A program made the translations under genes and the position numbers. The notes under the pieces were generated by a model that made no database searches, had not been told where the DNA came from, and was given only the letters and a program-made list of their open reading frames with translations. Positions 25,764-34,474 of a stretch of DNA of 64,000 nt are shown piece by piece (position 1 is the first letter of the stretch; the number at the start of each line of letters is the position of its first letter). Source of the DNA: JANLQX01 sp031423635 (GTDB lineage: Bacteria > Actinomycetota > Acidimicrobiia > Acidimicrobiales > JANYDT01); NCBI GenBank assembly GCA_031423635.1, contig JANPFX010000221.1, positions 29,006 through 93,005 on the forward strand, given 5' to 3'.

Positions 25764-27236
25764 TCAGAGGTTTCGTTTCGCCCAGCGGTGTAGGCGGACG
25801 ATGAACACGACCGCTCCGAGCGACAGCACCAGGGACACGATGTGCGAGGCGCGGTAGCCGGCAGCGATTGCCGACCTCGCGAGGTTGCTCACTTCGGTGT
25901 TCTCGCCTTTGAGGAGCGGTCGGATCTCCTCGAGGTTTCCGACGCGGTGGCGGATCACGCCGAACAGCACGCCGCTCACGGCGGCCACGCCGACGGTCGA
26001 TCCGAGGTTGCGCAGGAACTGGTGGGCGGCGCTGGTCCGGCCCATGTCGGCGGCGTCGGCCGACCGTTGTAGGAGCGTGAGACCGGCGTTGGTCACCGCA
26101 CCGATGCCGCACCCCTGGAGGAACGACATTGCCGCGACGACGGCGACCGGGGTAGACGTCGAGCTGTAGACCGCGAGGCCGGTGACCAGCGGTGGAATCG
26201 TGAGCAGGCCGCCGGCAAGCATCACCTGGGTGTTCGTGAAACGATCGAGCAGGCGGCTGACGACGATCGATGCCGTTGTCCATCCGAGGGCCATGAAGGT
26301 GACGGAGAATGCGGCGATTTCTCGTGACCGTCCGAGCGCTCCGGTCACGTAGAACGGCACGAACCCTTCCACGGCGAGTCCGCCGGCGAACAACAGGAAC
26401 ACGGCGATGTTGATCGCCGCGAAGGGGGGTTTGGTGAGATGACGGAGTTCGAGAATCGGTGAGGCCGCGCGCCGCGCGTGCCTCCAGTAGGCCCCGCCGA
26501 AAACGAGGGCGGCGGCGATGGGGAGCGCGGCCGTTGCATTGAACTCGGTGGCGCCCACGAGCAGCAGAGTCAGGAAGGTGCCGAGCAGAACGAGCCCGCG
26601 GAGGTCGAACGAAACTGATGCTCCTTCGCGCTTTCCGGGCAGTCGGTTCCAGCCGATGAACGCCGCGAAGAGTGTGAGAGGAATGTTGACGGCAAACACG
26701 GCGCGCCATCCGAGCGGGGTCCGGACGAGCGCCGCGGCGAGCGCTGGGCCGGCAAAGGACATCACACCCCACACGGTGGAGTTCGCGGCGAATGCCCGGC
26801 TCCGAAGGTGCTCCGGGAAGGTGACGCCGACTGCGGCCAGGGCCACAGCAACGACGAGCCCGCCGCCCATTCCCTGCACGGTGCGGGCGAGGATCAACGT
26901 CTCCATCGTCGGTGCAAAGCAGCACGCCGTGCTGGAGAGGAGAAACGTAACGAGCGTGAATCGGTACACCCGGGCGAGGCCCAGCCCGTCGATCAACGGC
27001 CCGGAAGCGAGCGCGGCGATCGTGAGGGTCAGGGTGAAGGCCGTGAAGACCCACGGCAGCAGACGAACCCGCCCAAGATCACCGGCGATGGTGCTCTGCA
27101 CGGCGGTGACGCCCAGTCCGTCGAAGGCCGACAACGAGATCGCCGTGAGGGTCGAGATGGTGATGGACCGGTACTGCGCCGAGAACACCGACTTCGCGGC
27201 ACGCTCGGCGCTCGCCTCCGTCGTCACCGGCGTCAC
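25764..27236 (-). CDS. MFS transporter, DHA2/EmrB-like, probable exporter
   Basis: A 490-residue integral membrane protein, the usual length of 14-helix drug:H+ antiporters. LPWVFTAFTLTLTIAALASG, then GPLIDGLGLARVYRFTLVTF, LILARTVQGMGGGLVVAVAL and the motif C-like WGVMSFAGPALAAALVRTP region identify the family. The GTG start at 27236 overlaps the stop of the HAD gene by 4 bp, so the two are co-translated. The substrate is unknown. Confidence 0.84.
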   Translation of the reverse strand: MTPVTTEASAERAAKSVFSAQYRSITISTLTAISLSAFDGLGVTAVQSTIAGDLGRVRLLPWVFTAFTLTLTIAALASGPLIDGLGLARVYRFTLVTFLLSSTACCFAPTMETLILARTVQGMGGGLVVAVALAAVGVTFPEHLRSRAFAANSTVWGVMSFAGPALAAALVRTPLGWRAVFAVNIPLTLFAAFIGWNRLPGKREGASVSFDLRGLVLLGTFLTLLLVGATEFNATAALPIAAALVFGGAYWRHARRAASPILELRHLTKPPFAAINIAVFLLFAGGLAVEGFVPFYVTGALGRSREIAAFSVTFMALGWTTASIVVSRLLDRFTNTQVMLAGGLLTIPPLVTGLAVYSSTSTPVAVVAAMSFLQGCGIGAVTNAGLTLLQRSADAADMGRTSAAHQFLRNLGSTVGVAAVSGVLFGVIRHRVGNLEEIRPLLKGENTEVSNLARSAIAAGYRASHIVSLVLSLGAVVFIVRLHRWAKRNL

Positions 27237-28048
27237 GTCTCGTCGGCGGCGAGCTCACGCTCGAGTACCACAGCTACTCCGTCGTCGTCGTTCGAAACGG
27301 TGATCTCGTCGGCAGCCTGCTTGGTCACCGGATGCGCGTTGTCCATGGCGACCCCGTGGCCCGCCCACGCGAGCATGTCGACGTCGTTTGGCATATCGCC
27401 GAACGCGATGACGTCTTGCTGCGATGCGTCGAAGTGATGGGCGATCCGCTCGAGGGCGTCGGCTTTGGTGACGCCGAAGGGCATGAGCTCGATGAGCGAG
27501 TTTGGTCCGAGGTCATCGCCCATGGACCCATAGGTCACGGTGGCAAGGTCTCCGATCGCCGCGATCAGGGCGCCAAGCAGGTCGACGTCCATCGCGGGAT
27601 GCCGGAACATGATCTTCGTGAGCTGCCCGTCGAGGAGTTTCTCGAGTGGCGCCTCGCGAGCTTCGCGTCCATGCGCGAACACGGCCTTGTAGCCGGGAAT
27701 GTGGCCGAAACCGGACGGACCGTCGACAGCGAACGAGGCATCGGGCAGTATGGCGCGGATGGCGTCGGCAGCAGCGAGGGCGGTCGTTCGCTGGTGGAGC
27801 CGTTGATCAACGACCCGCTCATCGGTGAGATCGATGACCATGGCCCCGTTCGAGCACACGGCCAGACCCTGGTGACCGGTCATCTCGGCAATCGGGTGGA
27901 CCCAACGCGGCGGGCGGCCGGTGGCCAGCACGAAGGTCGAACCGCCTGCGACGACGCGGTCGAGCACCACCTTGGTCCGAGGGGCCAGCGACCCGTCGGA
28001 TCGTATGAGCGTCCCGTCGATGTCAGACGCAACCACCCGAAAACGCAC
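27233..28048 (-). CDS. HAD-superfamily (Cof-type) phosphatase
   Basis: A 271-residue protein. Motif I is ASDIDGTLI with the nucleophile Asp9; motif II is VLATGRPP, motif III involves the Lys of QLTKIMF, and motif IV is IAFGDMPNDVDMLAWAG. The cap is of the C2B Cof type. Such enzymes dephosphorylate sugar phosphates or cofactors such as FMN and PLP. The GTG at 28048 has both an AAAGG box and TACCGT nearby, so either SD-led or near-leaderless translation is possible. It is translationally coupled to the downstream MFS exporter. Confidence 0.87.
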   Translation of the reverse strand: MRFRVVASDIDGTLIRSDGSLAPRTKVVLDRVVAGGSTFVLATGRPPRWVHPIAEMTGHQGLAVCSNGAMVIDLTDERVVDQRLHQRTTALAAADAIRAILPDASFAVDGPSGFGHIPGYKAVFAHGREAREAPLEKLLDGQLTKIMFRHPAMDVDLLGALIAAIGDLATVTYGSMGDDLGPNSLIELMPFGVTKADALERIAHHFDASQQDVIAFGDMPNDVDMLAWAGHGVAMDNAHPVTKQAADEITVSNDDDGVAVVLERELAADET

Positions 28049-28131
28049 CCTTTCACGGTAGACGCTTGTCGGTGAACCGGGCGCTCGCTCGTTGAGGGCA
28101 GCCCGGTCAGCTCGTCGCGGTGGGTCAGCCC

Positions 28132-28227
28132 CTGGGTCAGCTCAGCGCTTTGGGTCGGGACGTCTGCACTTTTGGCACGTGTGCACTTTTGGCACGAATC
28201 CCGACCCAACGACGTCAGCTGACCCAG
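28132..28227. repeat. Nested palindrome with internal direct repeat
   Basis: Outer arms CTGGGTCAGCT (28132-28142) and AGCTGACCCAG (28217-28227) and inner arms TTGGGTCGGGA (28150-28160) and TCCCGACCCAA (28199-28209) are both perfect 11-bp inverted repeats. The 38-nt central loop holds two direct copies of TGCACTTTTGGCACG (28165-28179 and 28182-28196), each itself partly palindromic. It sits between the stop of the CMD gene and the start of the HAD gene, so termination is one possible role. Confidence 0.9.
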
Positions 28228-28237
28228 AATCGCCGGG

Positions 28238-28585
28238 TCACGCCGAAGGCTCGGCGTATTCTCGGAATGCGGACAACGCTCGCGGCCCGTAGACGGTTCC
28301 AGGTCCTCCGTTCATGACGATTGCGACGCCGATGGTCTCGGCAACCTCGGCCTCGGTTGCGCCGGTCCGAGCCGCTCCGCGAGCGTGTGCGGCGATGCAG
28401 CCGTCGCACTGCTTGGAGATGGCGATGGCCAAGGAGATCAGTTCTTTCGTCTTCGCCGAGAGCACCCCGTCCTTCATCGCGGCGGCGTGGAGTTCAGCGA
28501 AGCCTTTCATCACATCGGGAATGTCCTCACGGAGGGCGCGAGCCGGGGCGCGGAGCTCGTCTTGAATCTGGCGGGCGGAGTCCAT
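28238..28585 (-). CDS. Carboxymuconolactone decarboxylase / AhpD-like protein
   Basis: A 115-residue, all-helical protein. ISKQCDGCIAAHARGAARTG contains the C-x-x-C-x3-H motif of AhpD-like proteins, where the two Cys act in peroxide or disulfide reduction. The following GATEAEVAETIGVAIVMNGG is the family's second signature. It is more likely a redox protein than a true decarboxylase because of the paired Cys. It lies on the same strand as the HAD and MFS genes but is separated by the palindromic element. Confidence 0.85.
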   Translation of the reverse strand: MDSARQIQDELRAPARALREDIPDVMKGFAELHAAAMKDGVLSAKTKELISLAIAISKQCDGCIAAHARGAARTGATEAEVAETIGVAIVMNGGPGTVYGPRALSAFREYAEPSA

Positions 28586-28707
28586 CTCAGCAGTCTTGCG
28601 GGTTCCGTGCCATCTCCGACGGTTTGGTAGCCGCGGTTGGTTCGTAGACTCCCTGGTGACGCAGAACAGCGTTCCTCTGGTCGGAACGCATCGGAAAGAG
28701 ACTCGCC

Positions 28708-29862
28708 ATGGATTTCGAACTGTCAGACGAACACCAGATGTTCCAGAAGACGATGCGTGACTTCGTCGACCGCGAGATCCGTCCTGTTGCCCGAGACTGG
28801 GAACACGAAGGTCGCTATCCGACCGAGATCGTCGAGAAGATGAAGCAACTCGGGCTCTTCGGCATCACGATCCCGGGTACGTATGGCGGCATGGACGCCG
28901 ACCTCGTGACGATGGCGATCGTGTTCGAGGAGATCTCCAAGGGGTGGATGGGGATCGCCGGCATCCTCGGAAGCCACTCACTCGCCTGCAAGATGATCGT
29001 CAACCACGGCACCGAGGAGCAGAAGCTGCGCTGGCTGCCCGAACTGGCGACGGGTGTTCGCCGGACGTGCATCGCCCTGACGGAGCCGAACGCCGGAACC
29101 GACCTCCAGCGCATCCGGACCACAGCGAAGAAGGTCGACGGCGGCTACATCCTCAACGGCACGAAGATGTGGATCACCAACGCCCGCTACGCGAACCCGA
29201 TGCCGGTTCTGTGCAAGACCGATCCGACCACCACGCCTCCGCACAAAGGGATGAGCGTGCTGATGGTCGAGCAGGGCTCAGCCGGCATGACCGTGACGAA
29301 AGACATCGGCAAGCTCGGCTACAAGGGCACGGAGAGTTGCGAAGTCGTCTTCGAAGACTGCTTCGTCCCTGAGGATTGTCTGCTCGGCGGTTACGAGGGC
29401 CGAGGAATGCAAATGGCCCTGGGCGCGCTCGAGGTCGGCCGGGTCAACATCGCTGCGCGATCCGTTGGTATCGCTCAGGCGGCGCTCGATCAGGCGCTGC
29501 GCTATACGAAGGATCGCGAGGCCTTCGGACAGTCGATCAACAATTTCCAGGCTGTGCAGATGAAGCTCGGCGACATGGCCACGCAAGTGCAGGCGGCGCG
29601 CCTGCTCACGTGGTGGGCGGCGTGGCGGTCCGACAAAGGTATGCGCGCAGATATGGAGTCGGGCATGGCGAAACTGTTCGCTTCTGAAGTTGCCATCACC
29701 TGCTCACTCGACTCGATGAGGCTCCACGGTGGCTACGGCTATTCGACCGAGTTCGAGGTCGAGCGCCTCTATCGCGACGCGCCGCTGATGGCCATCGGTG
29801 AAGGCATGAACGACATCTTGAAGACGGTCATCGCAAAAGCGCTGATCGCCGAGTTGCACTGA
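28708..29862 (+). CDS. Acyl-CoA dehydrogenase
   Basis: A 384-residue flavoenzyme of full family length. ALTEPNAGTDLQRIRTTA and the FAD-binding MWITNARYANP are present, the C-terminal domain has RYTKDREAFGQSINNFQAVQ, and the catalytic Glu region is RLYRDAPLMAIGEGMNDILK. It introduces a double bond into acyl-CoA and passes electrons to ETF (etfBA is in this window). GGAAAGAG precedes the ATG. Chain-length preference cannot be read. It is followed on the same strand by an ABC exporter with a 43-bp gap. Confidence 0.93.
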   Translation: MDFELSDEHQMFQKTMRDFVDREIRPVARDWEHEGRYPTEIVEKMKQLGLFGITIPGTYGGMDADLVTMAIVFEEISKGWMGIAGILGSHSLACKMIVNHGTEEQKLRWLPELATGVRRTCIALTEPNAGTDLQRIRTTAKKVDGGYILNGTKMWITNARYANPMPVLCKTDPTTTPPHKGMSVLMVEQGSAGMTVTKDIGKLGYKGTESCEVVFEDCFVPEDCLLGGYEGRGMQMALGALEVGRVNIAARSVGIAQAALDQALRYTKDREAFGQSINNFQAVQMKLGDMATQVQAARLLTWWAAWRSDKGMRADMESGMAKLFASEVAITCSLDSMRLHGGYGYSTEFEVERLYRDAPLMAIGEGMNDILKTVIAKALIAELH

Positions 29863-29905
29863 TCCTTGTGCGGCCTCCGATGCGGGCGAAGGGGACTTTG
29901 GAGCG

Positions 29906-30889
29906 ATGCCGGTGATCGAGACGGTCGGACTGCGAAAGACCTTCCAGCCGAAAGGGCCCGGTGCCAAAAAGAAGGGTGCTGCCGTTGAGCCGATCGTGGC
30001 CGTCGACGGGATCAACCTGCGCGTCGACGCCGGCGAGATCTTCGGTCTGCTCGGCCCGAACGGTGCCGGAAAGAGCACGACGATCAAGATGCTCTCGACC
30101 CTCCTCGCTCCGTCCGGGGGCCAGGCCACTGTTGCCGGATTCTCGCTGGCAACGCAGCGGAACGAGATCCGACGGGTGATCGGTGTTGTCTCGCAGAGCG
30201 GTGGCCTCGACTCCGAGGAGACACCGATGCGAGAGCTCGTGCACCAGAGCGTGCTCTTCGGTCTCGATCGCCAGGCGGCCACGAAGCGGGTGAGGGAGTT
30301 GCTCGACCGCTTCGAGCTCGGAGCTGCGGCGAACCGGCAGATCAAGACGTTGTCCGGCGGTCAGCGTCGCCGTGTCGACATCGCGCTCGGGCTCGTCCAC
30401 GCCCCGAAGTTGCTCTTCCTCGACGAGCCGACCACGGGTCTCGACCCGCAGAGTCGTGCGAACCTGTGGGACGCAGTGCGCCGGCTGAGGAGCGAGGGGA
30501 CAACCGTGCTCATCACGACCCACTACCTCGATGAGGCCGACGCGTTGTGCGACCGGCTCGCCATCGTCGATCACGGTCGGATCGTCGCCGAAGGAACGGC
30601 CGACGCGTTGAAAGCAGGAGTGGGCGGCGATGTGATCACGCTGCACCTGCCCGACCCTTCGGCAGCTGACGGCGTGATCCGATCGAATGGGTTGGCGACG
30701 CACATCGAGCGATTCGGCGACGATGCGCTCCGCCTCACCGTCGGACGCGGTGATTCGACGGTCGGTCCGCTCCTTCGACTGCTCGACGACGCCGGGATCG
30801 AGACGACCTCGCTCTCGACCGCGCGTCCGACCCTCGACGACGTCTTCCTTCGCCATACCGGTCGTTCCCTTCGCGACACGCCCGCCTGA
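29906..30889 (+). CDS. ABC exporter ATPase, DrrA-like
   Basis: A 327-residue daunorubicin-resistance-type ATPase. Walker A is GPNGAGKST, the signature is LSGGQRRRVDIALG, Walker B LLFLDEPTTGLDPQ and the H-loop TTHYLDEAD. After residue ~235 comes a C-terminal domain ending RPTLDDVFLRHTGRSL, typical of DrrA. An unusual lysine-rich insert (GPGAKKKGA) near residue 20 splits the first strand. It pairs with the permease 31 bp downstream. Confidence 0.92.
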   Translation: MPVIETVGLRKTFQPKGPGAKKKGAAVEPIVAVDGINLRVDAGEIFGLLGPNGAGKSTTIKMLSTLLAPSGGQATVAGFSLATQRNEIRRVIGVVSQSGGLDSEETPMRELVHQSVLFGLDRQAATKRVRELLDRFELGAAANRQIKTLSGGQRRRVDIALGLVHAPKLLFLDEPTTGLDPQSRANLWDAVRRLRSEGTTVLITTHYLDEADALCDRLAIVDHGRIVAEGTADALKAGVGGDVITLHLPDPSAADGVIRSNGLATHIERFGDDALRLTVGRGDSTVGPLLRLLDDAGIETTSLSTARPTLDDVFLRHTGRSLRDTPA

Positions 30890-30920
30890 TTCCGCTGAAA
30901 TCACGAAGGACCATCGCCAC

Positions 30921-31673
30921 ATGTTCCATGACGTTCGAACTGTCTTCATCCGATCGATCACCCAAGTGCTCCGCAATCCCGTGTGGGTGGTGGTCACCTT
31001 GGTGCAACCGCTGTTCTATCTGCTGTTCTACGCGCCGCTCCTGAAGCGAACGATCGGGTCGGACCGGCTCAACGGCGGAAGTGCCTACGACATCTTCGTG
31101 CCGGGCCTCTTGATGCAGCTCGCCCTCTTCGGCACCGCCTTTGCCGGATTCGGCCTCGTGTCCGAGCTCCGTGAAGGTGTCATCGAGCGCATGCTCGTCA
31201 CCCCAGTTCGGCGGAGTGCACTGCTCATCGGGCGAGTGCTCGCCAACCTCGTTGCACTCGTGTTTCAGGCAACGGTCATCACGCTCGTGTCGTGGCCGAT
31301 GGGTCTGAACCTCCGTCCATCGGCAATCCTCGGCGTACTCGTACTGCTTGGCGTAGGAATCACGTTCGCCTCGTTGTCTTACACCGTCAGCATGATCCTG
31401 GGGAATGAGGATGCCCTCGCCGGACTGCTCAACTTCGTGACCGTGCCGATCTTGCTGCTCTCTGGCATGCTGCTTCCGCTCTCGCTCGGACCGAAGTGGT
31501 TGCAGCGGGTAGCGAACATCAATCCGCTCAAGCACGCCGTCGACGCTGCGCGCGACTTGTTCCGCGGCAACCTCACGACGTTCGCTGTCGGGCGCGGCGT
31601 CACCGTCGTGTTCGTCTGTTCGGCCGCCGCGCTGATCATCGGTACCCGAAAGTTCGAGCACTACGCCGATTGA
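30921..31673 (+). CDS. ABC-2 type exporter permease, DrrB-like
   Basis: A 250-residue membrane protein with six hydrophobic segments. RNPVWVVVTLVQPLFYLLFY is the first, ELREGVIERMLVTPVRRSAL is the coupling-helix region of ABC-2 permeases, and LLLSGMLLPLSLGPKWLQRV followed by NPLKHAVDAARDLFRG is the signature near the C-terminus. With the DrrA-like ATPase it forms a lipid or drug exporter. GAAGGA lies about 12 nt before the ATG. Confidence 0.9.
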   Translation: MFHDVRTVFIRSITQVLRNPVWVVVTLVQPLFYLLFYAPLLKRTIGSDRLNGGSAYDIFVPGLLMQLALFGTAFAGFGLVSELREGVIERMLVTPVRRSALLIGRVLANLVALVFQATVITLVSWPMGLNLRPSAILGVLVLLGVGITFASLSYTVSMILGNEDALAGLLNFVTVPILLLSGMLLPLSLGPKWLQRVANINPLKHAVDAARDLFRGNLTTFAVGRGVTVVFVCSAAALIIGTRKFEHYAD

Positions 31674-31750
31674 TGGTCCGCCTCATGCGTCGGGGTCCGC
31701 GCGCCCGGCGCTGAGGGCCCAACATCCCTGCGAGGCGTTGTGCATATCGA

Positions 31751-31770
31751 CCCTGTCGATTCCGATAGGG
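31751..31770. terminator. Small hairpin between convergent genes
   Basis: CCCTGTCG (31751-31758) pairs with CGATAGGG (31763-31770) with one G-T pair and a 4-nt loop. It lies between the exporter permease and the convergent pentapeptide-repeat gene. No T-run. Confidence 0.45.
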
Positions 31771-31779
31771 CTGCGCAGA

Positions 31780-32385
31780 TCAGTCGATTTCGACCCCGAA
31801 CCCGATGACCAGGCCGACGAGCGAACTCGAGGAGAAGTGGGCTCCACGAAGCTTCGCCGTGAGCGGGTTGATGAGGAAGCCGAACGCCGTCCGGAAGTCG
31901 GAGTCGGTCAGGTTGGCCCCGGCAAATCCGGCCCGTGCGAGGTCGGTTTCGTGGAACACCGCACCGGTCAGATCTGCCTCGAGGAATTCGGCCTCGAGTG
32001 CTCGGCACTCGGACACGCGGATCGCTCCGAGGCGCGACCTTGCGAAGTTCGCGTAGCTGAGGTCGCAGCGGTCGAAGGTGTTCGGCGAGGTTGCGGAGTA
32101 CGCCGACCACGACGCGACCGAGAAGTCGGCACCGGTGAGGCGGCAGTCCTCGAACGTCGTGTCGCGAATCGTGCAGTCCGTCCATTTCGACAACGACAGG
32201 TCGGTTCCCACGAATCGGCATCGGTCGAACACGCATTCCACGGGTGACCATGGGAGGTCAGACGATGTGAGGTGGAACTCGCAGTCGGCGAACTCGACAT
32301 CTCGGAACGTTTTGTGCAGCGGCATCGCTCCGTCGATCACCGCACCGATCCAACGTTCACCGTCGTCGATCGACCCCAGCTCCAT
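31780..32385 (-). CDS. Pentapeptide-repeat protein
   Basis: A 201-residue protein made of A(D/N)LXX-like five-residue units forming a right-handed beta-helix, for example FVGTDLSLSKW, FEDCRLTGADF, FDRCDLSYANFARS, AEFLEADLTGAVFHETDLA and GANLTDSDF. Several units carry Cys in place of Ala (EDCRL, DRCDL), giving the variant seen in McbG/Qnr-like relatives. The fold may bind or mimic nucleic acid, but no function can be assigned. TAGGTT (32392-32397) is 6 nt before the ATG, so it is probably leaderless. Confidence 0.85.
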   Translation of the reverse strand: MELGSIDDGERWIGAVIDGAMPLHKTFRDVEFADCEFHLTSSDLPWSPVECVFDRCRFVGTDLSLSKWTDCTIRDTTFEDCRLTGADFSVASWSAYSATSPNTFDRCDLSYANFARSRLGAIRVSECRALEAEFLEADLTGAVFHETDLARAGFAGANLTDSDFRTAFGFLINPLTAKLRGAHFSSSSLVGLVIGFGVEID

Positions 32386-32429
32386 TCGAGCAACCTACGC
32401 GTGCTCGCCGGGACGGCGGGCTTCCGGCG

Positions 32430-33485
32430 TCATCGGGCGACGGCATCTGCGTGATGCCGGGCCATGTTGGCCGGGTAGCTCCGGGCGTAGTAGTTCCAGA
32501 GTTGCTGCCCATAGACACCCGTCCCCGTGCTCGCCTGCCCGGACTTCCCGGCGAGGAGTTCATCGCGTTTGGCCATGAAGCCCGCGTTGGCATGCCGTGG
32601 GCTGTTCTGAACTGCCTCCGCGAACACAGGTGCGAGCGGTAGTGGGTCAAGGCTTGTCCGGAGGTCGGGCCCGTGGAAGTACGCCGAGGAGAACCGGGGT
32701 TCGGTCGCAATCACGCGGTGCGTGGTGGCAATTACATAGTTCCCGCTGATCTCCTGGAGCATCTCCCCGAGGTTGATTACGAGCGTGCCCGGCACGACAG
32801 GTACGTCGATCCACTCACCTTCGGGATTGAGGGCCTGCAGGCCGCCGACCCGGTGCTGTACCAGGACGGTGACGAAGCCGGCGTCATGGTGAGCATTGAC
32901 CCCGCACTGCCCTGCTGGCGTTTGCGGGTAACGGATGAGCTTGGCGAGCGACATCGGCCGTTCGCCGAACACGTTCTGGAGGTGATCCTCCGCCAACCCG
33001 AATGCCGAAGAGAGCGCCGCCATCAGCTGATCGGCTATCTCGCCCATCATGGACATGAAGTCCTCGACGAGTGCGCGAAATCCCGGGATGGTCGCTTCGT
33101 CGAGCCACTGGTTCGGACCGTCAAGTCGGAGAAACGGTGGGTCAATATCATACGTGTACGGATCATGTGCGGTGCAGAGATCCAGCTGCTCGCGATAGTC
33201 CACCCGATTGTCGGTCAGCTCTGCGCCGACGCGCTCCCATCCGCGGAAGTGAGGCGACTCGATCTTGTCGATTCGGGCTTTCACGTCGCCTGGGAGAGCG
33301 AAGAACTCACCGAGCGCACGGAAGTATCGGTCGAAGAACGTCTGCTCGACACCGTGGCCGTTGAGGAGCAGGAATCCGACCCGATGCGCGATCTCCAGTA
33401 GGTCCGATGCGAACTGATCTCGCTGTTCGGGCGTCTCCGGCGCGTTCCAGTGGCGGAGATCGAGGACAGGAATTTCGGAGAACAT
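32430..33485 (-). CDS. 2-oxoglutarate/Fe(II) oxygenase, isopenicillin N synthase-like
   Basis: A 351-residue protein of the plant/fungal/bacterial IPNS-like group. It starts IPVLDLRHWNAPETPEQRDQ with GFLLLNGHGV. The iron ligands are HHDAGFVTVLVQ (H-x-D) and ATTHRVIA (His), and the 2-oxoglutarate-binding Arg is in RFSSAYF. It hydroxylates or oxidises a small molecule that cannot be named. AAGGA lies before the ATG at 33485. A 20-bp block shared with the upstream surface-protein gene lies 67 nt upstream of the start. Confidence 0.88.
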   Translation of the reverse strand: MFSEIPVLDLRHWNAPETPEQRDQFASDLLEIAHRVGFLLLNGHGVEQTFFDRYFRALGEFFALPGDVKARIDKIESPHFRGWERVGAELTDNRVDYREQLDLCTAHDPYTYDIDPPFLRLDGPNQWLDEATIPGFRALVEDFMSMMGEIADQLMAALSSAFGLAEDHLQNVFGERPMSLAKLIRYPQTPAGQCGVNAHHDAGFVTVLVQHRVGGLQALNPEGEWIDVPVVPGTLVINLGEMLQEISGNYVIATTHRVIATEPRFSSAYFHGPDLRTSLDPLPLAPVFAEAVQNSPRHANAGFMAKRDELLAGKSGQASTGTGVYGQQLWNYYARSYPANMARHHADAVAR

Positions 33486-33551
33486 GGGAGCGGTCCTTCG
33501 GAGATGCTCGCCGGTCGTTGTTTCGAAGCGTCGGATGAATCGAGGCTTGCT

Positions 33552-33571
33552 CTCCGACCGGTGACACTACC
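33552..33571 (-). repeat. 20-bp repeat, copy 1 (upstream of the oxygenase gene)
   Basis: CTCCGACCGGTGACACTACC on the plus strand, identical to 34209-34228. Read on the minus strand, in the direction of transcription, both copies give GGTAGTGTCACCGGTCGGAG and both have TTG about 12 nt farther upstream. Shared promoter or operator is the simplest reading; TAGTGT could be a -10 box. Confidence 0.8.
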
Positions 33572-33624
33572 CGCACCGAGTCAAGTGAGCGTTGCCGTCG
33601 GTAACGCGCCGCCGCGCGAGTTGC

Positions 33625-34176
33625 CTAGGAAAGGGCCGAATCCCTGCGTCGGCGGCCGCCGGAAACGAGTGCTGAACCCAGGACGACCAAGAGGACAGCG
33701 ACCGCGAACTCGGTTCGAGAGTGTCGCCCAGTGAAGGCGAGCGTCGTCGGCTCAACCGCGACGGGCACGTCGAGGCGGGTCGTGACGGCGAGCACCTCGA
33801 CCGTCCACGCGTGTCTGAGACCGTTGGAGAGGACTTCGATGGTCATTCGTCCGGTCGGCACATCAGGGAATCTGTAGCGGCCCCGTTCGTCGGTCACGAC
33901 GGTGCGGCAAATGCCGTCAGGCAAGGTGATCGTGACGAACGCGCCCGCCGAAGTGGCCTCGTTCACCGATCGGCGCCCGTCGCCGTCGATATCGACGAAG
34001 ACGAGACCGGTGACGTCGCGAACGGATTGCGGGGCCGTCGGCGCCGACTCGCGTGTCGTCGAGTCGATCGTGGTCACGGGGAAGGAGGTCGGCGTCGGAG
34101 GCGGGCCCTCGGGAGATGGGACCGACTCGTTGAGTTCGGTGCTCGGTACGAGGATCGGAGCCACGGACGGTCTCAT
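33625..34176 (-). CDS. Surface protein with SdrD_B-like domain and LAFTG sorting-type signal
   Basis: A protein of 183 residues from the ATG at 34176 (start uncertain). After a Pro/Thr/Ser-rich stretch comes GLVFVDIDGDGRRSVNEATS (about 57-76), the Ca-loop start of an SdrD_B or Cna_B-like Ig domain, with RGRYRFPDVPTG farther on. The C-terminus has LAFTG (146-150), a hydrophobic helix AVAVLLVVLGSALVSG and RRRR, the layout of an LAxTG substrate of class E sortases. No clear signal peptide is seen in any start choice, which is odd for such a protein and may mean truncation. The two 20-bp repeats flank it. Confidence 0.65.
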   Translation of the reverse strand: MRPSVAPILVPSTELNESVPSPEGPPPTPTSFPVTTIDSTTRESAPTAPQSVRDVTGLVFVDIDGDGRRSVNEATSAGAFVTITLPDGICRTVVTDERGRYRFPDVPTGRMTIEVLSNGLRHAWTVEVLAVTTRLDVPVAVEPTTLAFTGRHSRTEFAVAVLLVVLGSALVSGGRRRRDSALS

Positions 34177-34208
34177 CTGTCTCAAGAACCTTGACAGGTT
34201 CCGTGCCG

Positions 34209-34228
34209 CTCCGACCGGTGACACTACC
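34209..34228 (-). repeat. 20-bp repeat, copy 2 (upstream of the surface-protein gene)
   Basis: Identical to 33552-33571. It lies 32 nt upstream of the predicted ATG of the surface-protein gene in the transcription direction. Confidence 0.8.
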
Positions 34229-34474
34229 TGCCTTGCGCCAAGCGACCAGCTGGCGGCGAGAACGCGATGCACCGACGTATGGAGCCGTCCGAGGGGACGA
34301 ATCTCGGCGACTGCAGTCAGCGCCCGTGACCGAGCAGCTTTCGTCCCACGATCGATCTGAGCCCTTCGTGGATGGAACGTAGGCTGCCACCGTGCCCACC
34401 GAACCGCTTTCGTCATCTGGATCGACGCCTTTTGTGTCATGCAGCCGGCGCCAATCGAACGAAGTCGGCTGACC

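Noticed and set aside
28165..28196. CRISPR-like repeat pair
   Set aside because: Only two 15-bp copies with a 2-bp gap, and no cas genes; it is part of a palindromic element.
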